A stretch of DNA of 62,335 nt, from contig NZ_FNCB01000015.1 in assembly GCF_900100855.1 (NCBI RefSeq), positions 1-62,335 of the forward strand, in the 5' to 3' direction. The notes beneath the pieces are model-generated. The model was not told the DNA's origin. It saw only the letters and a program-made list of their open reading frames with translations, and searched no databases. Below, in pieces: positions 1-10,779 of the stretch. The first letter of the stretch is position 1. Each line of letters begins with the position of its first letter. This DNA is from Idiomarina zobellii. GTDB lineage: Bacteria > Pseudomonadota > Gammaproteobacteria > Enterobacterales > Alteromonadaceae. The position numbers and the translations under genes were made by a program.

Positions 1-232
1 TTTCGGCGGCTTCGTTGCCTGCCTCGAACGTGGAGCGCATTTTAGAGATTTAACTCGCACCGTCAAGCGCTTTTTATGCCTTTTTAACTGTTTTTCTCTC
101 GACCGTTCAGTATTCGTTCAAATGTAATCAAGAGTTAACATTTTATGCGTTAAATCTGAGCAAAACTTGGTAGTTAATAGTTTCGGTGCGTAAAATAGGG
201 GAATAAACGAAACTTACGCAACAGCGGATACT

Positions 233-1336
233 ATGACGTACAAAAAGATTGATACAACAAACTACCCAGAGCAGTTCCGACACAAAGAAGAAAGTTTAAT
301 AAAGAAATTGTCGAAATTTGGGGTACAGCAATTAGATACTTTCGAGTCACCCAGGAAACACTACCGTATGCGTGCTGAGTTTCGTGTTTGGCATGAGGGC
401 GATGCTCTCTATTACATCATGTTCAACCCGGAAACGCGGGAAAAAATCCGAATGGGCGAATTTTTACCGGGTAGCGAGTTAATTAATCGCCTAATGAAAC
501 AACTAATAGAAAAGCTAAAACCTAATCCAATACTCAGGAACAAGCTTTTTCAAGTCGACTTTCTTACAACCACAACGAACCAAGCAGTTATCTCTTTGCT
601 TTATCATCGCCCCCTGGATGACGAATGGGAAAAAGAAGCCACAGCTTTACGTGAAGAATTTAAAGAGTTGGCGGATATTAATATTATTGGTCGTGCTCGT
701 AAGCAAAAACGCGTTTTGTTTGACGACAGTGTCATCGAGCACGTCAATGTCGGAAATAAAACCTACCAATCGATTCAAACCGAAAATAGCTTTACCCAGC
801 CCAATGCAAGAATTAACGAAGCGATGATTGGTTGGGTCAAACAGCATATTGGGCAAAATGACCACGACTTATTAGAGCTGTACTGCGGTAACGGCAACTT
901 CACCCTACCTTTAGCAGAAAACTTCCAGCGAGTCTTAGCCACGGAAATTAGTAAAAGCTCGGTAGCGTCTGCCCGGAGAAGTGCTGAGCTGAATAACATT
1001 GAAAACGTCACCATTGTTCGTATGTCTGCTGAAGAGTTTACTGAAGCGCTAAATGGTGAGCGGTCATCTCGTCGCGCTGATGAGGCTGACATTAAAAGCT
1101 TTGACTGCAAAACCGTGTTGGTTGATCCGCCTCGCGCCGGGCTTGATACTGAAACACTGAAAATGGTGTCGGCTTATTCCAGAATTATCTACATTTCCTG
1201 CAACCCAGATACATTAGCAGAGAACTTAGATTATTTAACGGAAACTCATGAGATTATTGCCGCCGCTATGTTTGATCAATTTCCATATACTGATCATGTA
1301 GAAACGGGGGTCGTACTTAAGGCTAAAACTGACTAG
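233..1336 (+). CDS. trmA: tRNA (uracil-5-)-methyltransferase TrmA
   Basis: Makes 5-methyluridine at position 54 of the T-loop of tRNAs, using S-adenosylmethionine, in the cytoplasm. The 367-residue protein has the usual length of the family (E. coli TrmA is 366). An RNA-binding N-terminal half is followed by a Rossmann methyltransferase core with LELYCGNGNFTLPLA (SAM binding), DPPRAGL, and the catalytic cysteine in YISCNPDTLAENL. The gene stands alone; it ends 2 bp before the convergent MerC-like gene. The ribosome-binding site is weak (GCGGA before ATG). Identification rests on whole-length resemblance and the catalytic motif; the related RlmD/RlmC methyltransferases are longer or carry an Fe-S cysteine cluster not seen here. 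Confidence 0.96.
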   Translation: MTYKKIDTTNYPEQFRHKEESLIKKLSKFGVQQLDTFESPRKHYRMRAEFRVWHEGDALYYIMFNPETREKIRMGEFLPGSELINRLMKQLIEKLKPNPILRNKLFQVDFLTTTTNQAVISLLYHRPLDDEWEKEATALREEFKELADINIIGRARKQKRVLFDDSVIEHVNVGNKTYQSIQTENSFTQPNARINEAMIGWVKQHIGQNDHDLLELYCGNGNFTLPLAENFQRVLATEISKSSVASARRSAELNNIENVTIVRMSAEEFTEALNGERSSRRADEADIKSFDCKTVLVDPPRAGLDTETLKMVSAYSRIIYISCNPDTLAENLDYLTETHEIIAAAMFDQFPYTDHVETGVVLKAKTD

Positions 1337-1338
1337 CT

Positions 1339-1734
1339 TTACAGCGGTTGCTGAGAAGAGGTAAAAGCCAACTTTTTAATAAGGCGTAAGTTTGATACGT
1401 GAGCGTATATTATCAAGCCTGCGCCAAATAGAATAATGACGGGTTCACCCCAATGACCAAGCACGTCTCGCTGTGAATAAATAGCCGCACCTAACAGTAG
1501 GAGCGTTAACAGATTCCAGTTACCGTGTTTGCGAGCGCCACTGACTAATGACCAAAGCCCAACAAATACACTCAGGCCAAGAATGGTATTTTCAAGCGCA
1601 TCTTCACCGATGAATGCTAAACCCGCCATCGCTAATAATGGCAAGATAAGAGGCAGCAATAGGCAGTGGATAGCACATAATGTGGTAATCCAGATTCCTG
1701 CTTTGTCTAAGTTTTGGGGCGTATTAGCCTGCAT
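1339..1734 (-). CDS. MerC-domain integral membrane protein
   Basis: A 131-residue protein with about four hydrophobic segments and the paired cysteines of MerC in the first one (LCAIHCLLLP, around residues 19-24). MerC proteins were first described as inner-membrane mercuric-ion transporters, but this copy has no mer genes around it (no merR, merA, merT or merP). A near-perfect Zur-type operator lies 63-77 bp upstream of the start, which suggests a role in zinc supply or handling instead. That role is inference; the membrane topology and cysteine motif are seen directly. Monocistronic, convergent with trmA. Confidence 0.8.
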   Translation of the reverse strand: MQANTPQNLDKAGIWITTLCAIHCLLLPLILPLLAMAGLAFIGEDALENTILGLSVFVGLWSLVSGARKHGNWNLLTLLLLGAAIYSQRDVLGHWGEPVIILFGAGLIIYAHVSNLRLIKKLAFTSSQQPL

Positions 1735-1796
1735 AAAACGTTCTGCCTTACTCTTTATTACTGAATGAATTTATTGAACTCATCATCTAACTGACG

Positions 1797-1811
1797 TGTT
1801 ATATTATAACA
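1797..1811 (-). promoter_or_regulatory. Zur-type operator before the MerC-like gene
   Basis: TGTTATATTATAACA is a perfect 15-nt inverted repeat around a central T. It matches the core of the gammaproteobacterial zinc-uptake-regulator box (TGTTATA-N-TATAACA) at every fixed position. It lies 63-77 bp upstream of the MerC-like start codon, a normal place for a repressor to cover the promoter. The outer flanks (GAAA/TTTC in the full consensus) are not conserved. Confidence 0.7.
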
Positions 1812-1875
1812 TACGCGTTTATTATCCAAGACAGATCATCTAAATTTTGATTTAAGACAGAGTTATTGCTGGTTT

Positions 1876-2847
1876 TTAGGCGTTGTTAGTCGTGAAAGGA
1901 AGCACTTCGCTAATGTGCTTGGCACCGGATTTTATCATTAGGAGCCTATCGAAACCTAAAGCGACACCGGCACAGTCGGGTAAACCGGATTCCAAAGCTG
2001 AAATTAGTCGCTTGTCCGCCGCCATCTGCGGCTGCTTGTTTGTCACTCGGTGTCGATTGTCGTCTTGAAAGCGCCTTGTCTGCTCAACAGCATCGGTCAA
2101 TTCGTGATAACCATTGGCAAGCTCGACACCTTGATAATAAACCTCAAACCGTTTTGCGACTCGTGGGTCAGACTCATCCACTCGAGCTAGTGCAGCTTGT
2201 TCTACAGGAAAGCGCGTTACACATTGCGGCACGTTTTTAGTAAAAGTTGGTTCAATACATTCCGAGAAAGCTACTTGTAATATAGTGGACGCATCAGTTT
2301 CTTTTTGCATCCAGTCAGTCAGCGCAGGAACGCTCTCTAAATGTTGTCTTATGCCCTCAATGCCGTCCGGCGTCAAAGGATCCAACTTTAGCGTCTCCAG
2401 AAAACACTGTTGGTAGCTACGCTCAACGATCGGCGGAGCGCCGCAGGTTTCCGACAACAACTGAGAGACTTCATTAATAAGCGCGTTATCGTCAAAGCCA
2501 ATACGGTACCACTCGAGTAAAGTAAACTCAGGATTATGATACCGACCAACTTCATCGTCCCGAACCACATGACTGAGCTGGTAAATGTCTTGTTGGTAAG
2601 CTGCGACAAGCCGCTTCATTGCAAATTCAGGCGAGGTTTGTAAATAGAGGGTGTTTGTACCAGACGGAAGAGGCTGACTAAACTCGGTAGACAGGTTTTT
2701 TAGATGGACGTCAGTAACACCATACTGGGAAAGTAAGTGGGTATCGACTTCAGTCACACCACGATTTTCAAAAAACTGGCGCACTGACTTAAATAGGTCA
2801 GCCCGCTGTTGCAGCATGCTCCAACTTGCGTCAGGGCGCCAGCTCAT
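1876..2847 (-). CDS. epmA: EF-P--(R)-beta-lysine ligase EpmA
   Basis: A paralogue of class II lysyl-tRNA synthetase that attaches (R)-beta-lysine to a conserved lysine of elongation factor P. At 323 residues it lacks the anticodon-binding domain, as does E. coli EpmA (325 residues). Class II motifs are visible: motif 2-like YQLSHVVRDDEVGRYHNPEFTLLEWY, and the C-terminal motif 3 region GVALGFDRLLMI. It is encoded 9 bp downstream of efp, its substrate, on the same strand, and epmB, which supplies the beta-lysine, is divergent just upstream of efp. The context leaves little doubt about the function. Older names are PoxA, GenX and YjeA. Confidence 0.96.
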   Translation of the reverse strand: MSWRPDASWSMLQQRADLFKSVRQFFENRGVTEVDTHLLSQYGVTDVHLKNLSTEFSQPLPSGTNTLYLQTSPEFAMKRLVAAYQQDIYQLSHVVRDDEVGRYHNPEFTLLEWYRIGFDDNALINEVSQLLSETCGAPPIVERSYQQCFLETLKLDPLTPDGIEGIRQHLESVPALTDWMQKETDASTILQVAFSECIEPTFTKNVPQCVTRFPVEQAALARVDESDPRVAKRFEVYYQGVELANGYHELTDAVEQTRRFQDDNRHRVTNKQPQMAADKRLISALESGLPDCAGVALGFDRLLMIKSGAKHISEVLPFTTNNA

Positions 2848-2856
2848 TATTCAAAC

Positions 2857-3426
2857 TTACTTCTGAACGCGTGAAACGTATTCGCCAGAGCGCGTATCCA
2901 CTTTGATCACTTCACCAATTTGCACGAACAACGGCACTCGAACAACGGCACCAGTGCTTAATGTTGCCGGTTTACCACCTGTTCCCGCGGTATCGCCTTT
3001 TAAGCCCGGGTCTGTTTCGGTAATTTCCAATTCAACAAAGTTTGGTGGCTGTACACTGATTGGCTTTCCTTCCCATAAAATCAATGTGCACACGTCCTGT
3101 TCAACCAACCATTTTTCCGCATCGCCAACAGCCTTAGCGTCAGCAGGCACCTGTTCAAACGTTTCATTGTTCATGAAGTGCCAGAACTCACCGTCGTTGT
3201 ATAAATAAGATAACTCAAGCTCGATAACGTCAGCACCCTCAACTGACTCGCCCGACTTAAAGGTTTTCTCTACCACTTTTCCGCTAATTAACTTACGGAT
3301 TTTTACGCGGTTAAATGCTTGACCTTTACCAGGCTTAACCATCTCATTTTCGACGATCGAGCATGGCTCGCCGTCTTGCATGATTTTTAAACCACCTTTG
3401 AATTCACTTGTACTGTAATTTGCCAT
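2857..3426 (-). CDS. efp: Elongation factor P
   Basis: Binds between the ribosomal P and E sites and relieves stalling at polyproline stretches. The 189-residue product has the three beta-barrel domains of the family and Lys34 in the VKPGKGQAF loop, the residue that EpmA modifies. An in-frame ATG lies 14 codons upstream (3468), but I chose the internal start because it reproduces the family's conserved N-terminus (MANYS...FKGGLKI) and is preceded by AAGGAAAA. The C-terminal end GEYVSRV is also as in E. coli. Likely co-transcribed with epmA. Confidence 0.97.
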   Translation of the reverse strand: MANYSTSEFKGGLKIMQDGEPCSIVENEMVKPGKGQAFNRVKIRKLISGKVVEKTFKSGESVEGADVIELELSYLYNDGEFWHFMNNETFEQVPADAKAVGDAEKWLVEQDVCTLILWEGKPISVQPPNFVELEITETDPGLKGDTAGTGGKPATLSTGAVVRVPLFVQIGEVIKVDTRSGEYVSRVQK

Positions 3427-3532
3427 AACGACATTTTCCTTGCTTAAACCATCATTATTTGCGCGCAATAATAAAACAAAATGACTTTATTTTCAGGTAA
3501 AATACGAACTTTGTTGAGTATAGGGAGGTCGC

Positions 3533-4555
3533 ATGACCGAAAATTCAGTGTCCGTCAGTCCACGAGCTGATTGGCTCTACGAATTAAAAAAGTCATATAC
3601 CCGACCTGAAGACTTGCTATCAGCCTTGCAGCTGGACGACAGCGCGTATGCTGACGATATTAAAGCACGGCAACTATTCTCCATGCGAGTGCCACGCCCC
3701 TTCGTTCAACAAATGAACATTGGCGACCCTAATGACCCTTTGCTGCGGCAGGTACTTCCTCTTGTAGACGAATTTAGAGTCGAACCGGGGTTCCATAAAG
3801 ATCCGCTCGACGAGCAAAGCTCTCCGGCTAATGGTCTGCTGCATAAATATCACGGACGGGTTTTATTAATCCTGCAAGGCGGATGTGCCGTTAATTGCCG
3901 CTATTGTTTTCGCCGGCACTTTCCCTATGACGAGTTAACCATTAGTCAGCGGCAAATTGATGACACGCTAGACTACATAAAACAGAATCCAGAAGTTAAC
4001 GAGGTGATTTTAAGTGGCGGTGACCCACTAATGGCGAAAGACGAGCGGCTGCATAAACTCGTGCGGGAGCTAGAAGCTTTACCTCAGCTGACTCGTTTAC
4101 GCATTCACAGCCGGCTGCCCGTGGTTATTCCGTCCAGGCTGACTGACGGGCTATTAACGTCTTTAACCCAAAGCCGATTACAAGTCGTGTTAGTTATACA
4201 CGCGAATCACGCGAACGAGATTTCTAATGATTTGTCCGCTGCTTTAAAGAAATGGCATAACGCCGGCATACACCTGCTGAATCAAAGCGTTTTGCTAAGA
4301 GGAGTTAACGATAGTTCTGATGCACTTTGCCGCCTGAGTGAAACGCTCTTTCGTGCAAACGTGTTACCCTATTATCTGCACCAGCTGGATAAAGTTGAAG
4401 GCGCCAGCCATTTTGAAGTGAGTGACGACAAAGCCCAACAACTATGGCTGGACATGACGCAACAGTTACCCGGCTTTTTAGTTCCTAAGCTTGTTCGGGA
4501 GCAAGCTCGCAAACCCAGTAAAACAGCCATAATGCCCGATGGCTTAACAACATAA
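3533..4555 (+). CDS. epmB: EF-P lysine 2,3-aminomutase EpmB
   Basis: A radical-SAM, PLP-dependent aminomutase that converts (S)-lysine to (R)-beta-lysine for modification of EF-P. The 340-residue protein carries the radical-SAM cluster motif CAVNCRYC (CX3CX2C) near residue 120, followed by FRRHFPY and the LSGGDPLM segment typical of the aminomutase family. It is much shorter than catabolic lysine 2,3-aminomutases, as expected for EpmB/YjeK. The start has a good GGGAGG ribosome-binding site. Divergent from efp-epmA with about 105 bp between them, so the three genes probably share a control region. Confidence 0.94.
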   Translation: MTENSVSVSPRADWLYELKKSYTRPEDLLSALQLDDSAYADDIKARQLFSMRVPRPFVQQMNIGDPNDPLLRQVLPLVDEFRVEPGFHKDPLDEQSSPANGLLHKYHGRVLLILQGGCAVNCRYCFRRHFPYDELTISQRQIDDTLDYIKQNPEVNEVILSGGDPLMAKDERLHKLVRELEALPQLTRLRIHSRLPVVIPSRLTDGLLTSLTQSRLQVVLVIHANHANEISNDLSAALKKWHNAGIHLLNQSVLLRGVNDSSDALCRLSETLFRANVLPYYLHQLDKVEGASHFEVSDDKAQQLWLDMTQQLPGFLVPKLVREQARKPSKTAIMPDGLTT

Positions 4556-4568
4556 TGAAGGATGATTC

Positions 4569-4889
4569 ATGAGCGACAGCTTTGACAGTGTTGAACAGAA
4601 AATTCAGGAGCACCTGCAAGTTCTCTATAGACAGGTCGTCGATGCCGATCAATATCTAGATGATATGCGTCAACAGGGTAAGGCCAAGTTCCAGGGAGTG
4701 TTTGCCGAGCAGACAATTTTCAAAAGTAAGGGCAATAAGTTTCAGCCTTACTTAAATGAGATCACTGAAAACTTTGAAGCCTGGAAACAAAACCAAAGTG
4801 ATGAAGAGCTACTGCAGCTACTGGTTCAGCAACTGCAGCTTATGACTGAAACTCTGGCGCGGCTTAAAAGTATTCGCCAGGCCGGTTAA
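4569..4889 (+). CDS. PriC-like primosomal replication protein
   Basis: A 106-residue, largely helical protein. The stretch with KFQGVFAEQ, PYLNEITENFEAWK and LVQQLQLMTETLARL follows the pattern of the N-terminal part of PriC (primosomal replication protein N''), which loads the replicative helicase at abandoned forks. E. coli PriC is about 175 residues, so this is either the short PriC form found in Alteromonadales or only a domain relative. It starts 13 bp after epmB with AAGGATG as ribosome-binding site and overlaps the convergent DUF3016 gene by 4 bp (TTAA). No catalytic residues exist to check, so the name is tentative. Confidence 0.55.
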   Translation: MSDSFDSVEQKIQEHLQVLYRQVVDADQYLDDMRQQGKAKFQGVFAEQTIFKSKGNKFQPYLNEITENFEAWKQNQSDEELLQLLVQQLQLMTETLARLKSIRQAG

Positions 4890-5386
4890 CTTTTTTCGCC
4901 CAAGGTTTCGTTGAACCAGCGGGTTAACATTTCTTTTTCAAAATACAAATCGTCACGACGTTTTACCGAAGCCAGGCTGTCATAGTTAAAGCCCATGTTC
5001 TTTAACTTCTCCTGGCCTTCTTTTATCACTTCGCCGCTACTGTCCGTTAGCTGATAATTAAAGCTGATGCGTGGAAAGTCTATTTCACGAACGATACGCA
5101 CATAATTAGACGTTGACCGCCCAAACGTTGGCTCCAAACGGCCGGTTAAGTCGACATTGGTTACAACCATATGCAGCTTTTGTCCATCAGGTAGCTCACC
5201 GGCTAACTGATGAATATGCTCAGTCAACTGCTCTTTCACTTTTTCCTGATAACGCTCTTCGTTGCTGTTAGCCGGTTTAAAGTCAGTATACTTATCAACA
5301 CCTTCCCATTTCACTTCGGCTTCTCCAGCAAAGGAAAAAGCACTAAAGGAGATAGCCATTAATACCACTAAACTACGAATACGCAT
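4886..5386 (-). CDS. DUF3016 family exported protein
   Basis: A 166-residue protein with a cleavable signal peptide (MRIRSLVVLMAISFSAFSFA, cut probably before GEAEV), so it is probably periplasmic. The mature part resembles the DUF3016 family, common in Alteromonadales and Shewanella: VKWEGVDKYTDF near the start, repeated short charged segments, and an ARG-rich/aromatic end RRDDLYFEKEMLTRWF. The function of the family is unknown. It is a single gene between convergent neighbours; its 3' end overlaps the PriC-like gene by 4 bp. Confidence 0.75.
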   Translation of the reverse strand: MRIRSLVVLMAISFSAFSFAGEAEVKWEGVDKYTDFKPANSNEERYQEKVKEQLTEHIHQLAGELPDGQKLHMVVTNVDLTGRLEPTFGRSTSNYVRIVREIDFPRISFNYQLTDSSGEVIKEGQEKLKNMGFNYDSLASVKRRDDLYFEKEMLTRWFNETLGEKS

Positions 5387-5451
5387 GCTTATTCCTCCAT
5401 CATACGCTTTGCTTATACAGCCTTAGAGTACGCAATGCTAAAAAAATTCCA

Positions 5452-5484
5452 TAAAAAAAGGGAGCCAGTGCAGGCTCCCTTTTT
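5452..5484 (-). terminator. Rho-independent terminator of groESL, probably bidirectional
   Basis: The stem GGGAGCC/GGCTCCC with a 6-nt loop is followed by T7 on the minus strand and T5 on the plus strand. It lies 18 bp after the groEL stop codon. Confidence 0.9.
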
Positions 5485-5502
5485 CAGGCGTTTAAGCGCG
5501 TA

Positions 5503-7173
<1,671 letters not shown>

Positions 7174-7200
7174 TTAACGATTTATGCGTTAGGGTTTGGC

Positions 7201-7491
7201 TTATTCTTCGATAGCCAAAATGTCGCTTTCGCTCATGATCAGGTACTCTTCACCGTCGATTTTCTCGGTTTTTACACCGTAACCTTCGTTGAACAGAACC
7301 TTGTCGCCGGCTTTTACGTCCAGCGCACGCACTTCACCGTTATCCAAAATACGGCCATTACCTACAGCGACGACTTCACCGCGTGTAGATTTTTCTGCCG
7401 CAGAACCAGTCAGAACAATGCCGCCTGCCGATTTAGCTTCGACTTCGATGCGTTTGATAATGACTCGATCGTGTAAAGGACGAAGTTTCAT
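7201..7491 (-). CDS. groES: Co-chaperonin GroES
   Basis: Lid of the GroEL chamber. The 96-residue protein is full length and shows the conserved start [14 protein letters not shown], the mobile-loop segment around [24 protein letters not shown], and [11 protein letters not shown]. First gene of the groESL operon, with GAGGAGTT as ribosome-binding site and a sigma-32 promoter about 75-100 bp upstream. Confidence 0.99.
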   Translation of the reverse strand: MKLRPLHDRVIIKRIEVEAKSAGGIVLTGSAAEKSTRGEVVAVGNGRILDNGEVRALDVKAGDKVLFNEGYGVKTEKIDGEEYLIMSESDILAIEE

Positions 7492-7564
7492 TGGTGATAA
7501 CTCCTCAACCTATGTTGTTAGTGGTAAATACCCCTTTGGGGCGTGTTAAAAACGTTGTGCTCAA

Positions 7565-7594
7565 TAAATGGGGGAAATTTTTGTCTTATCAAGG
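7565..7594 (-). promoter_or_regulatory. Sigma-32 (heat-shock) promoter of groESL
   Basis: On the minus strand, CTTGATA (7593-7587) and CCCCATTT (7573-7566) are separated by 13 nt. This is one mismatch from the RpoH consensus (CTTGAAA, 11-15 nt, CCCCATNT). Transcription would start near 7557, about 65 nt before the groES start. The leader contains a small CCCC/GGGG hairpin near 7531-7541. Confidence 0.88.
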
Positions 7595-7662
7595 GGGCAG
7601 ATAAAAATTTTTTATGGTAATTTTGCTGCTCAATTGAATAACGCAATGATACAGGTGTTTCC

Positions 7663-7974
7663 ATGGTCAAACTCTTCTATTGCACAACCGATAGTCAGTC
7701 GTCCGCTAATGAGTTAGCCGCATCGATTGTGGAACAGCAATTGGCCGCCTGCGTTAATATCATCCCGGGCATTACCTCGGTGTATCATTGGAATAACGAA
7801 ATTCAGCACGATCAAGAATGGCTGCTACTTATTAAGACCACTGACGACATGTCTAAGGCTCTCAAAGAAGCAATAATGAAGATACACCCGTACGATTCAC
7901 CAGAGCTTATCAGTGTCGATGTTACCGACGGCTTACCCGATTACCTACAATGGGTTCAGGATACCGTAAAATGA
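7663..7974 (+). CDS. cutA: Divalent-cation tolerance protein CutA
   Basis: A small trimeric cytoplasmic protein of the CutA1 family, linked to copper/divalent metal tolerance in E. coli but with no settled biochemical role. The 103 residues cover the family: an N-terminal strand, [18 protein letters not shown], and a C-terminal [23 protein letters not shown]. Its stop codon overlaps the dsbD start (ATGA at 7971-7974), so the two are translationally coupled, as in E. coli where cutA sits directly before dsbD (dipZ). Confidence 0.95.
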   Translation: MVKLFYCTTDSQSSANELAASIVEQQLAACVNIIPGITSVYHWNNEIQHDQEWLLLIKTTDDMSKALKEAIMKIHPYDSPELISVDVTDGLPDYLQWVQDTVK

Positions 7975-9680
7975 TAAAATCGCTGTTCCAGGTAACTCTA
8001 GCTTTATTATTGATAGTCGCAGCGACATTACCCGCTACCGCGACACAGAGTCCATTCGCCAGTAATAACCAAGAGTTTTTACCGGTCGATGAAGCCTTTG
8101 ACTTTAGCAGCGACGTTGATGGCAAAACAGTAACTGTCAGTTGGTTAATTGCGCCAAACTACTATTTGTATCAACACCGCTTTTCGGTGGTTCCAAAGAA
8201 CGCCTTAGCTAGTGAGTTAAACTTCCCTGAAGCAGAGTCTCATCACGACGAATTTTTCGGCGAGTCTTTTATTTACCGAGAGTATGCAGAGCTTACCTTC
8301 GAGCTAAGCGAAGACTACTCCGGCCAACAAATTACCATTCAGTATCAAGGCTGTGCTGATGCGGGGCTATGTTACCCACCGACCCAGAAAACCATAACGC
8401 TTGACGTTAGCGCCGAAGCTGACGCCAGTACAGCAAACGAAACACGTTCCGACGAGTCGTTATTCGGTATTGGCGAGCAGTCACTTGTGGTGACTCTTCT
8501 TCTGTTCTTTGCCTTAGGTATCGGTTTAGCATTTACCCCTTGTGTCTTCCCTATGTATCCGATTCTGTCGGGCGTTGTCCTGGGAAACCGTCAGCGCACC
8601 TGGCGTAATACGTTATGGCTGTCCTTTATTTATGTGCAAGGTATGGCTATCACCTATTCGTTATTAGGCCTAGTCGTTGCGCTCGCAGGCATGCAATACC
8701 AAGCCTATTTCCAGCACCCTGTCGTTCTCATTGTTTTAGCAGTATTGTTCACCGCGTTCGCGTTCAGCATGTTTGGCGCATTTACCTTACAGCTTCCCAT
8801 TAGCTGGCAGTCTCGATTGCAGCAGTTTAGCGGCCAACAAAAAGGAGGTAGCCCCTTAGGTGTATTCATTATCGGCGCCATCTCCGGATTAGTGGCCTCT
8901 CCCTGCACAACGGCACCTCTTTCCGGCGCTTTACTCTTTATTGCACAATCAGGCGATATCATTAACGGAGCGGCAATACTCTATGCGTTAAGTTTAGGCA
9001 TGGGTGTTCCTCTTATTTTGTTCGGTCTCAGTGGCGGTAAGCTGCTGCCTAAAGCCGGCGCCTGGATGACCGTTGTGAAACAGGTTTTTGGCTGGCTACT
9101 GCTTGCTGTCACGCTGTTCTTAATCGAGCGTTTACTACCAACCCATATAAGTATGTGGCTCTGGGTATTCTACTTTGTGATTGCCGCCGGAGCGTTAATT
9201 GCCGCCATTAGTCGAATTACTTCAGTTAAACCGACCGTTGTTTTATTAGTCATTTTATCGAGCCTGGCAACCGTTGGTATCTACTGGCAAGTGAATAAAG
9301 CGCAATTGGAACAGCAAAGTCATGGCTTATTTAAGCAAGTGAGTACTCTTGAAGACATTCAGCGCGAGATAACCGAGAGCGATAAATGGGTCATGCTGGA
9401 TTTATACGCTGACTGGTGTGTTGCCTGTAAAGAGTTTGAGCAGTACACCTTTTCTGACGCCAACGTACAAAAACACTTTGAAAGTATGCATTTGATACAA
9501 GCTGACGTTACCGCCAACAATAAGCAGGACATCGCTATACTGAATCACTACAAAGTGCTGGGTCTGCCAACCATTTTGTTCTTTTCACCCAAGGGTGAAG
9601 AACAAAAAATGTACCGCGTAACTGGCTTTAAAGACGCCGAAGACTTTAACGCGCATCTTGAGAAGATGCTAAATGAGTAA
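7971..9680 (+). CDS. dsbD: Thiol:disulfide interchange protein DsbD
   Basis: Moves reducing power from cytoplasmic thioredoxin across the inner membrane to periplasmic DsbC and cytochrome-c maturation. The 569-residue protein shows, in order: a signal peptide; the periplasmic alpha domain with its cysteine pair ([11 protein letters not shown]); eight membrane segments with the essential cysteines in [10 protein letters not shown] and [11 protein letters not shown]; and a C-terminal thioredoxin-like domain with WCVAC (Cys483, Cys486). The start at 7971 overlaps the cutA stop and is preferred over an upstream in-frame start at 7950, because it begins directly at the signal peptide. Confidence 0.96.
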   Translation: MIKSLFQVTLALLLIVAATLPATATQSPFASNNQEFLPVDEAFDFSSDVDGKTVTVSWLIAPNYYLYQHRFSVVPKNALASELNFPEAESHHDEFFGESFIYREYAELTFELSEDYSGQQITIQYQGCADAGLCYPPTQKTITLDVSAEADASTANETRSDESLFGIGEQSLVVTLLLFFALGIGLAFTPCVFPMYPILSGVVLGNRQRTWRNTLWLSFIYVQGMAITYSLLGLVVALAGMQYQAYFQHPVVLIVLAVLFTAFAFSMFGAFTLQLPISWQSRLQQFSGQQKGGSPLGVFIIGAISGLVASPCTTAPLSGALLFIAQSGDIINGAAILYALSLGMGVPLILFGLSGGKLLPKAGAWMTVVKQVFGWLLLAVTLFLIERLLPTHISMWLWVFYFVIAAGALIAAISRITSVKPTVVLLVILSSLATVGIYWQVNKAQLEQQSHGLFKQVSTLEDIQREITESDKWVMLDLYADWCVACKEFEQYTFSDANVQKHFESMHLIQADVTANNKQDIAILNHYKVLGLPTILFFSPKGEEQKMYRVTGFKDAEDFNAHLEKMLNE

Positions 9681-9739
9681 TTTTGCGCCTAAATGCTCTG
9701 ATAAGACCAGTAATGTGCTGCATTCCTGTCATTTTTGCC

Positions 9740-9745
9740 TATAAT
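9740..9745 (+). promoter_or_regulatory. Possible -10 element for the aroQ-accBC operon
   Basis: TATAAT lies in the 144-bp gap between dsbD and aroQ, leaving a leader of roughly 75 nt. The -35 region is poorly conserved, so this is a weak call. Confidence 0.4.
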
Positions 9746-9824
9746 ACGGAAAATAAGAACTCACATTAGAAGTTGCTGTCTACAATAGTTAGTTTTCAGT
9801 GATTTCGAAGCAGATGGCGGCATA

Positions 9825-10289
9825 ATGGCGAAACCTTCTCATATATTAGTGCTAAATGGCCCGAATCTTAACCTGCTAGGCTCGCGGGAACCCTCTATTT
9901 ATGGTCATAAAACACTCACTGATATTCAGCAGAACTTAAACAGTATCGCTAAAGCAGAGAGCGCGGAACTGACCTTTAAGCAGTCAAACGCGGAGCACCA
10001 ATTGGTTGACTGGATACAGCAAGCAGCAGAATCTGACGTTGATTACATCATCATCAATCCTGCGGCTTACGCTCACACCAGCGTTGCAATAAGAGACGCG
10101 CTATTAGCCACTGCTATTCCATTTATTGAAGTACACATTTCCAATATTTATCGCCGTGAGTCATTCCGGCATCACTCGTATTTAGCGGACGCCGCAACCG
10201 GCGTTATTTGCGGCTTAGGACCTTCAGGTTATGAGTACGCTTTGAAGGCCGCTTTACAGCATTTAAATAACAACGACATTGAAAGGTAA
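9825..10289 (+). CDS. aroQ: 3-dehydroquinate dehydratase, type II
   Basis: Third step of the shikimate pathway: dehydrates 3-dehydroquinate to 3-dehydroshikimate. The 154-residue protein is of the type II (dodecameric) class, with [18 protein letters not shown] carrying the catalytic tyrosine loop, [17 protein letters not shown], and [17 protein letters not shown] with the active-site histidine. It sits 8 bp before accB, an arrangement common in gammaproteobacteria that use AroQ, and is probably co-transcribed with accBC and prmA. Confidence 0.96.
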   Translation: MAKPSHILVLNGPNLNLLGSREPSIYGHKTLTDIQQNLNSIAKAESAELTFKQSNAEHQLVDWIQQAAESDVDYIIINPAAYAHTSVAIRDALLATAIPFIEVHISNIYRRESFRHHSYLADAATGVICGLGPSGYEYALKAALQHLNNNDIER

Positions 10290-10297
10290 GCGTTAGC

Positions 10298-10759
10298 ATG
10301 GACATTCGTAAAATTAAGAAATTGATTGAACTGGTTGAAGAGTCAGGCGTGGCTGAGTTAGAAATCACCGAGGGTGAAGAGTCAGTTCGTATTAACCGAT
10401 ACAGCGCTCAGGCTGCACCAGCGCCCGTTCAGTACGCTCCGCAACCAGCACCTCAAGCGGCGCCTCAAGCTCAGTCAGCACCAGCTGCTGCCGATAGTGC
10501 TGAAGCACCCAGTGAAGAAATATCCGGTCATATCGTTCGCTCACCCATGGTGGGAACGTTCTACGAAGCGCCTTCACCTGATGCTAAGCCATTTGTCACT
10601 GTGGGTTCACAAGTCAACGCCGGCGAAACACTGTGCATCGTTGAAGCAATGAAAATGATGAATCAAATTGAAGCAGACAAGTCCGGTGTTGTGAAACAAA
10701 TTCTGGTCGAGAACGAAGAGCCAGTTGAGTTTGATCAGCCACTATTTGTTATCGAATAA
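10298..10759 (+). CDS. accB: Biotin carboxyl carrier protein of acetyl-CoA carboxylase
   Basis: Carries the biotin that shuttles CO2 between the carboxylase and transferase parts of acetyl-CoA carboxylase, the first step of fatty acid synthesis. The 153 residues comprise an N-terminal dimerisation part, an Ala/Pro/Gln-rich linker (residues 45-75), and the biotinyl domain with the biotinylation site EAMKMMNQI. Preceded by aroQ and followed by accC 20 bp downstream. Confidence 0.98.
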   Translation: MDIRKIKKLIELVEESGVAELEITEGEESVRINRYSAQAAPAPVQYAPQPAPQAAPQAQSAPAAADSAEAPSEEISGHIVRSPMVGTFYEAPSPDAKPFVTVGSQVNAGETLCIVEAMKMMNQIEADKSGVVKQILVENEEPVEFDQPLFVIE

Positions 10760-10779
10760 AGTAACCGCAGGAATTTGTC

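Noticed and set aside
1-40. Possible start of a minus-strand gene (ATG at 40-38, about 13 codons) leaving the window on the left
   Set aside because: No ribosome-binding site precedes it and the short translation matches no family I know. The whole stretch 1-232 is best treated as the upstream region of trmA.
3427-3468. Upstream in-frame start giving efp 14 extra residues
   Set aside because: The extra residues are not part of the family, and the internal start has its own purine-rich ribosome-binding site.
7950-7970. Upstream start of dsbD inside cutA
   Set aside because: The ATGA overlap at 7971 leads straight into the signal peptide and is the conserved arrangement.
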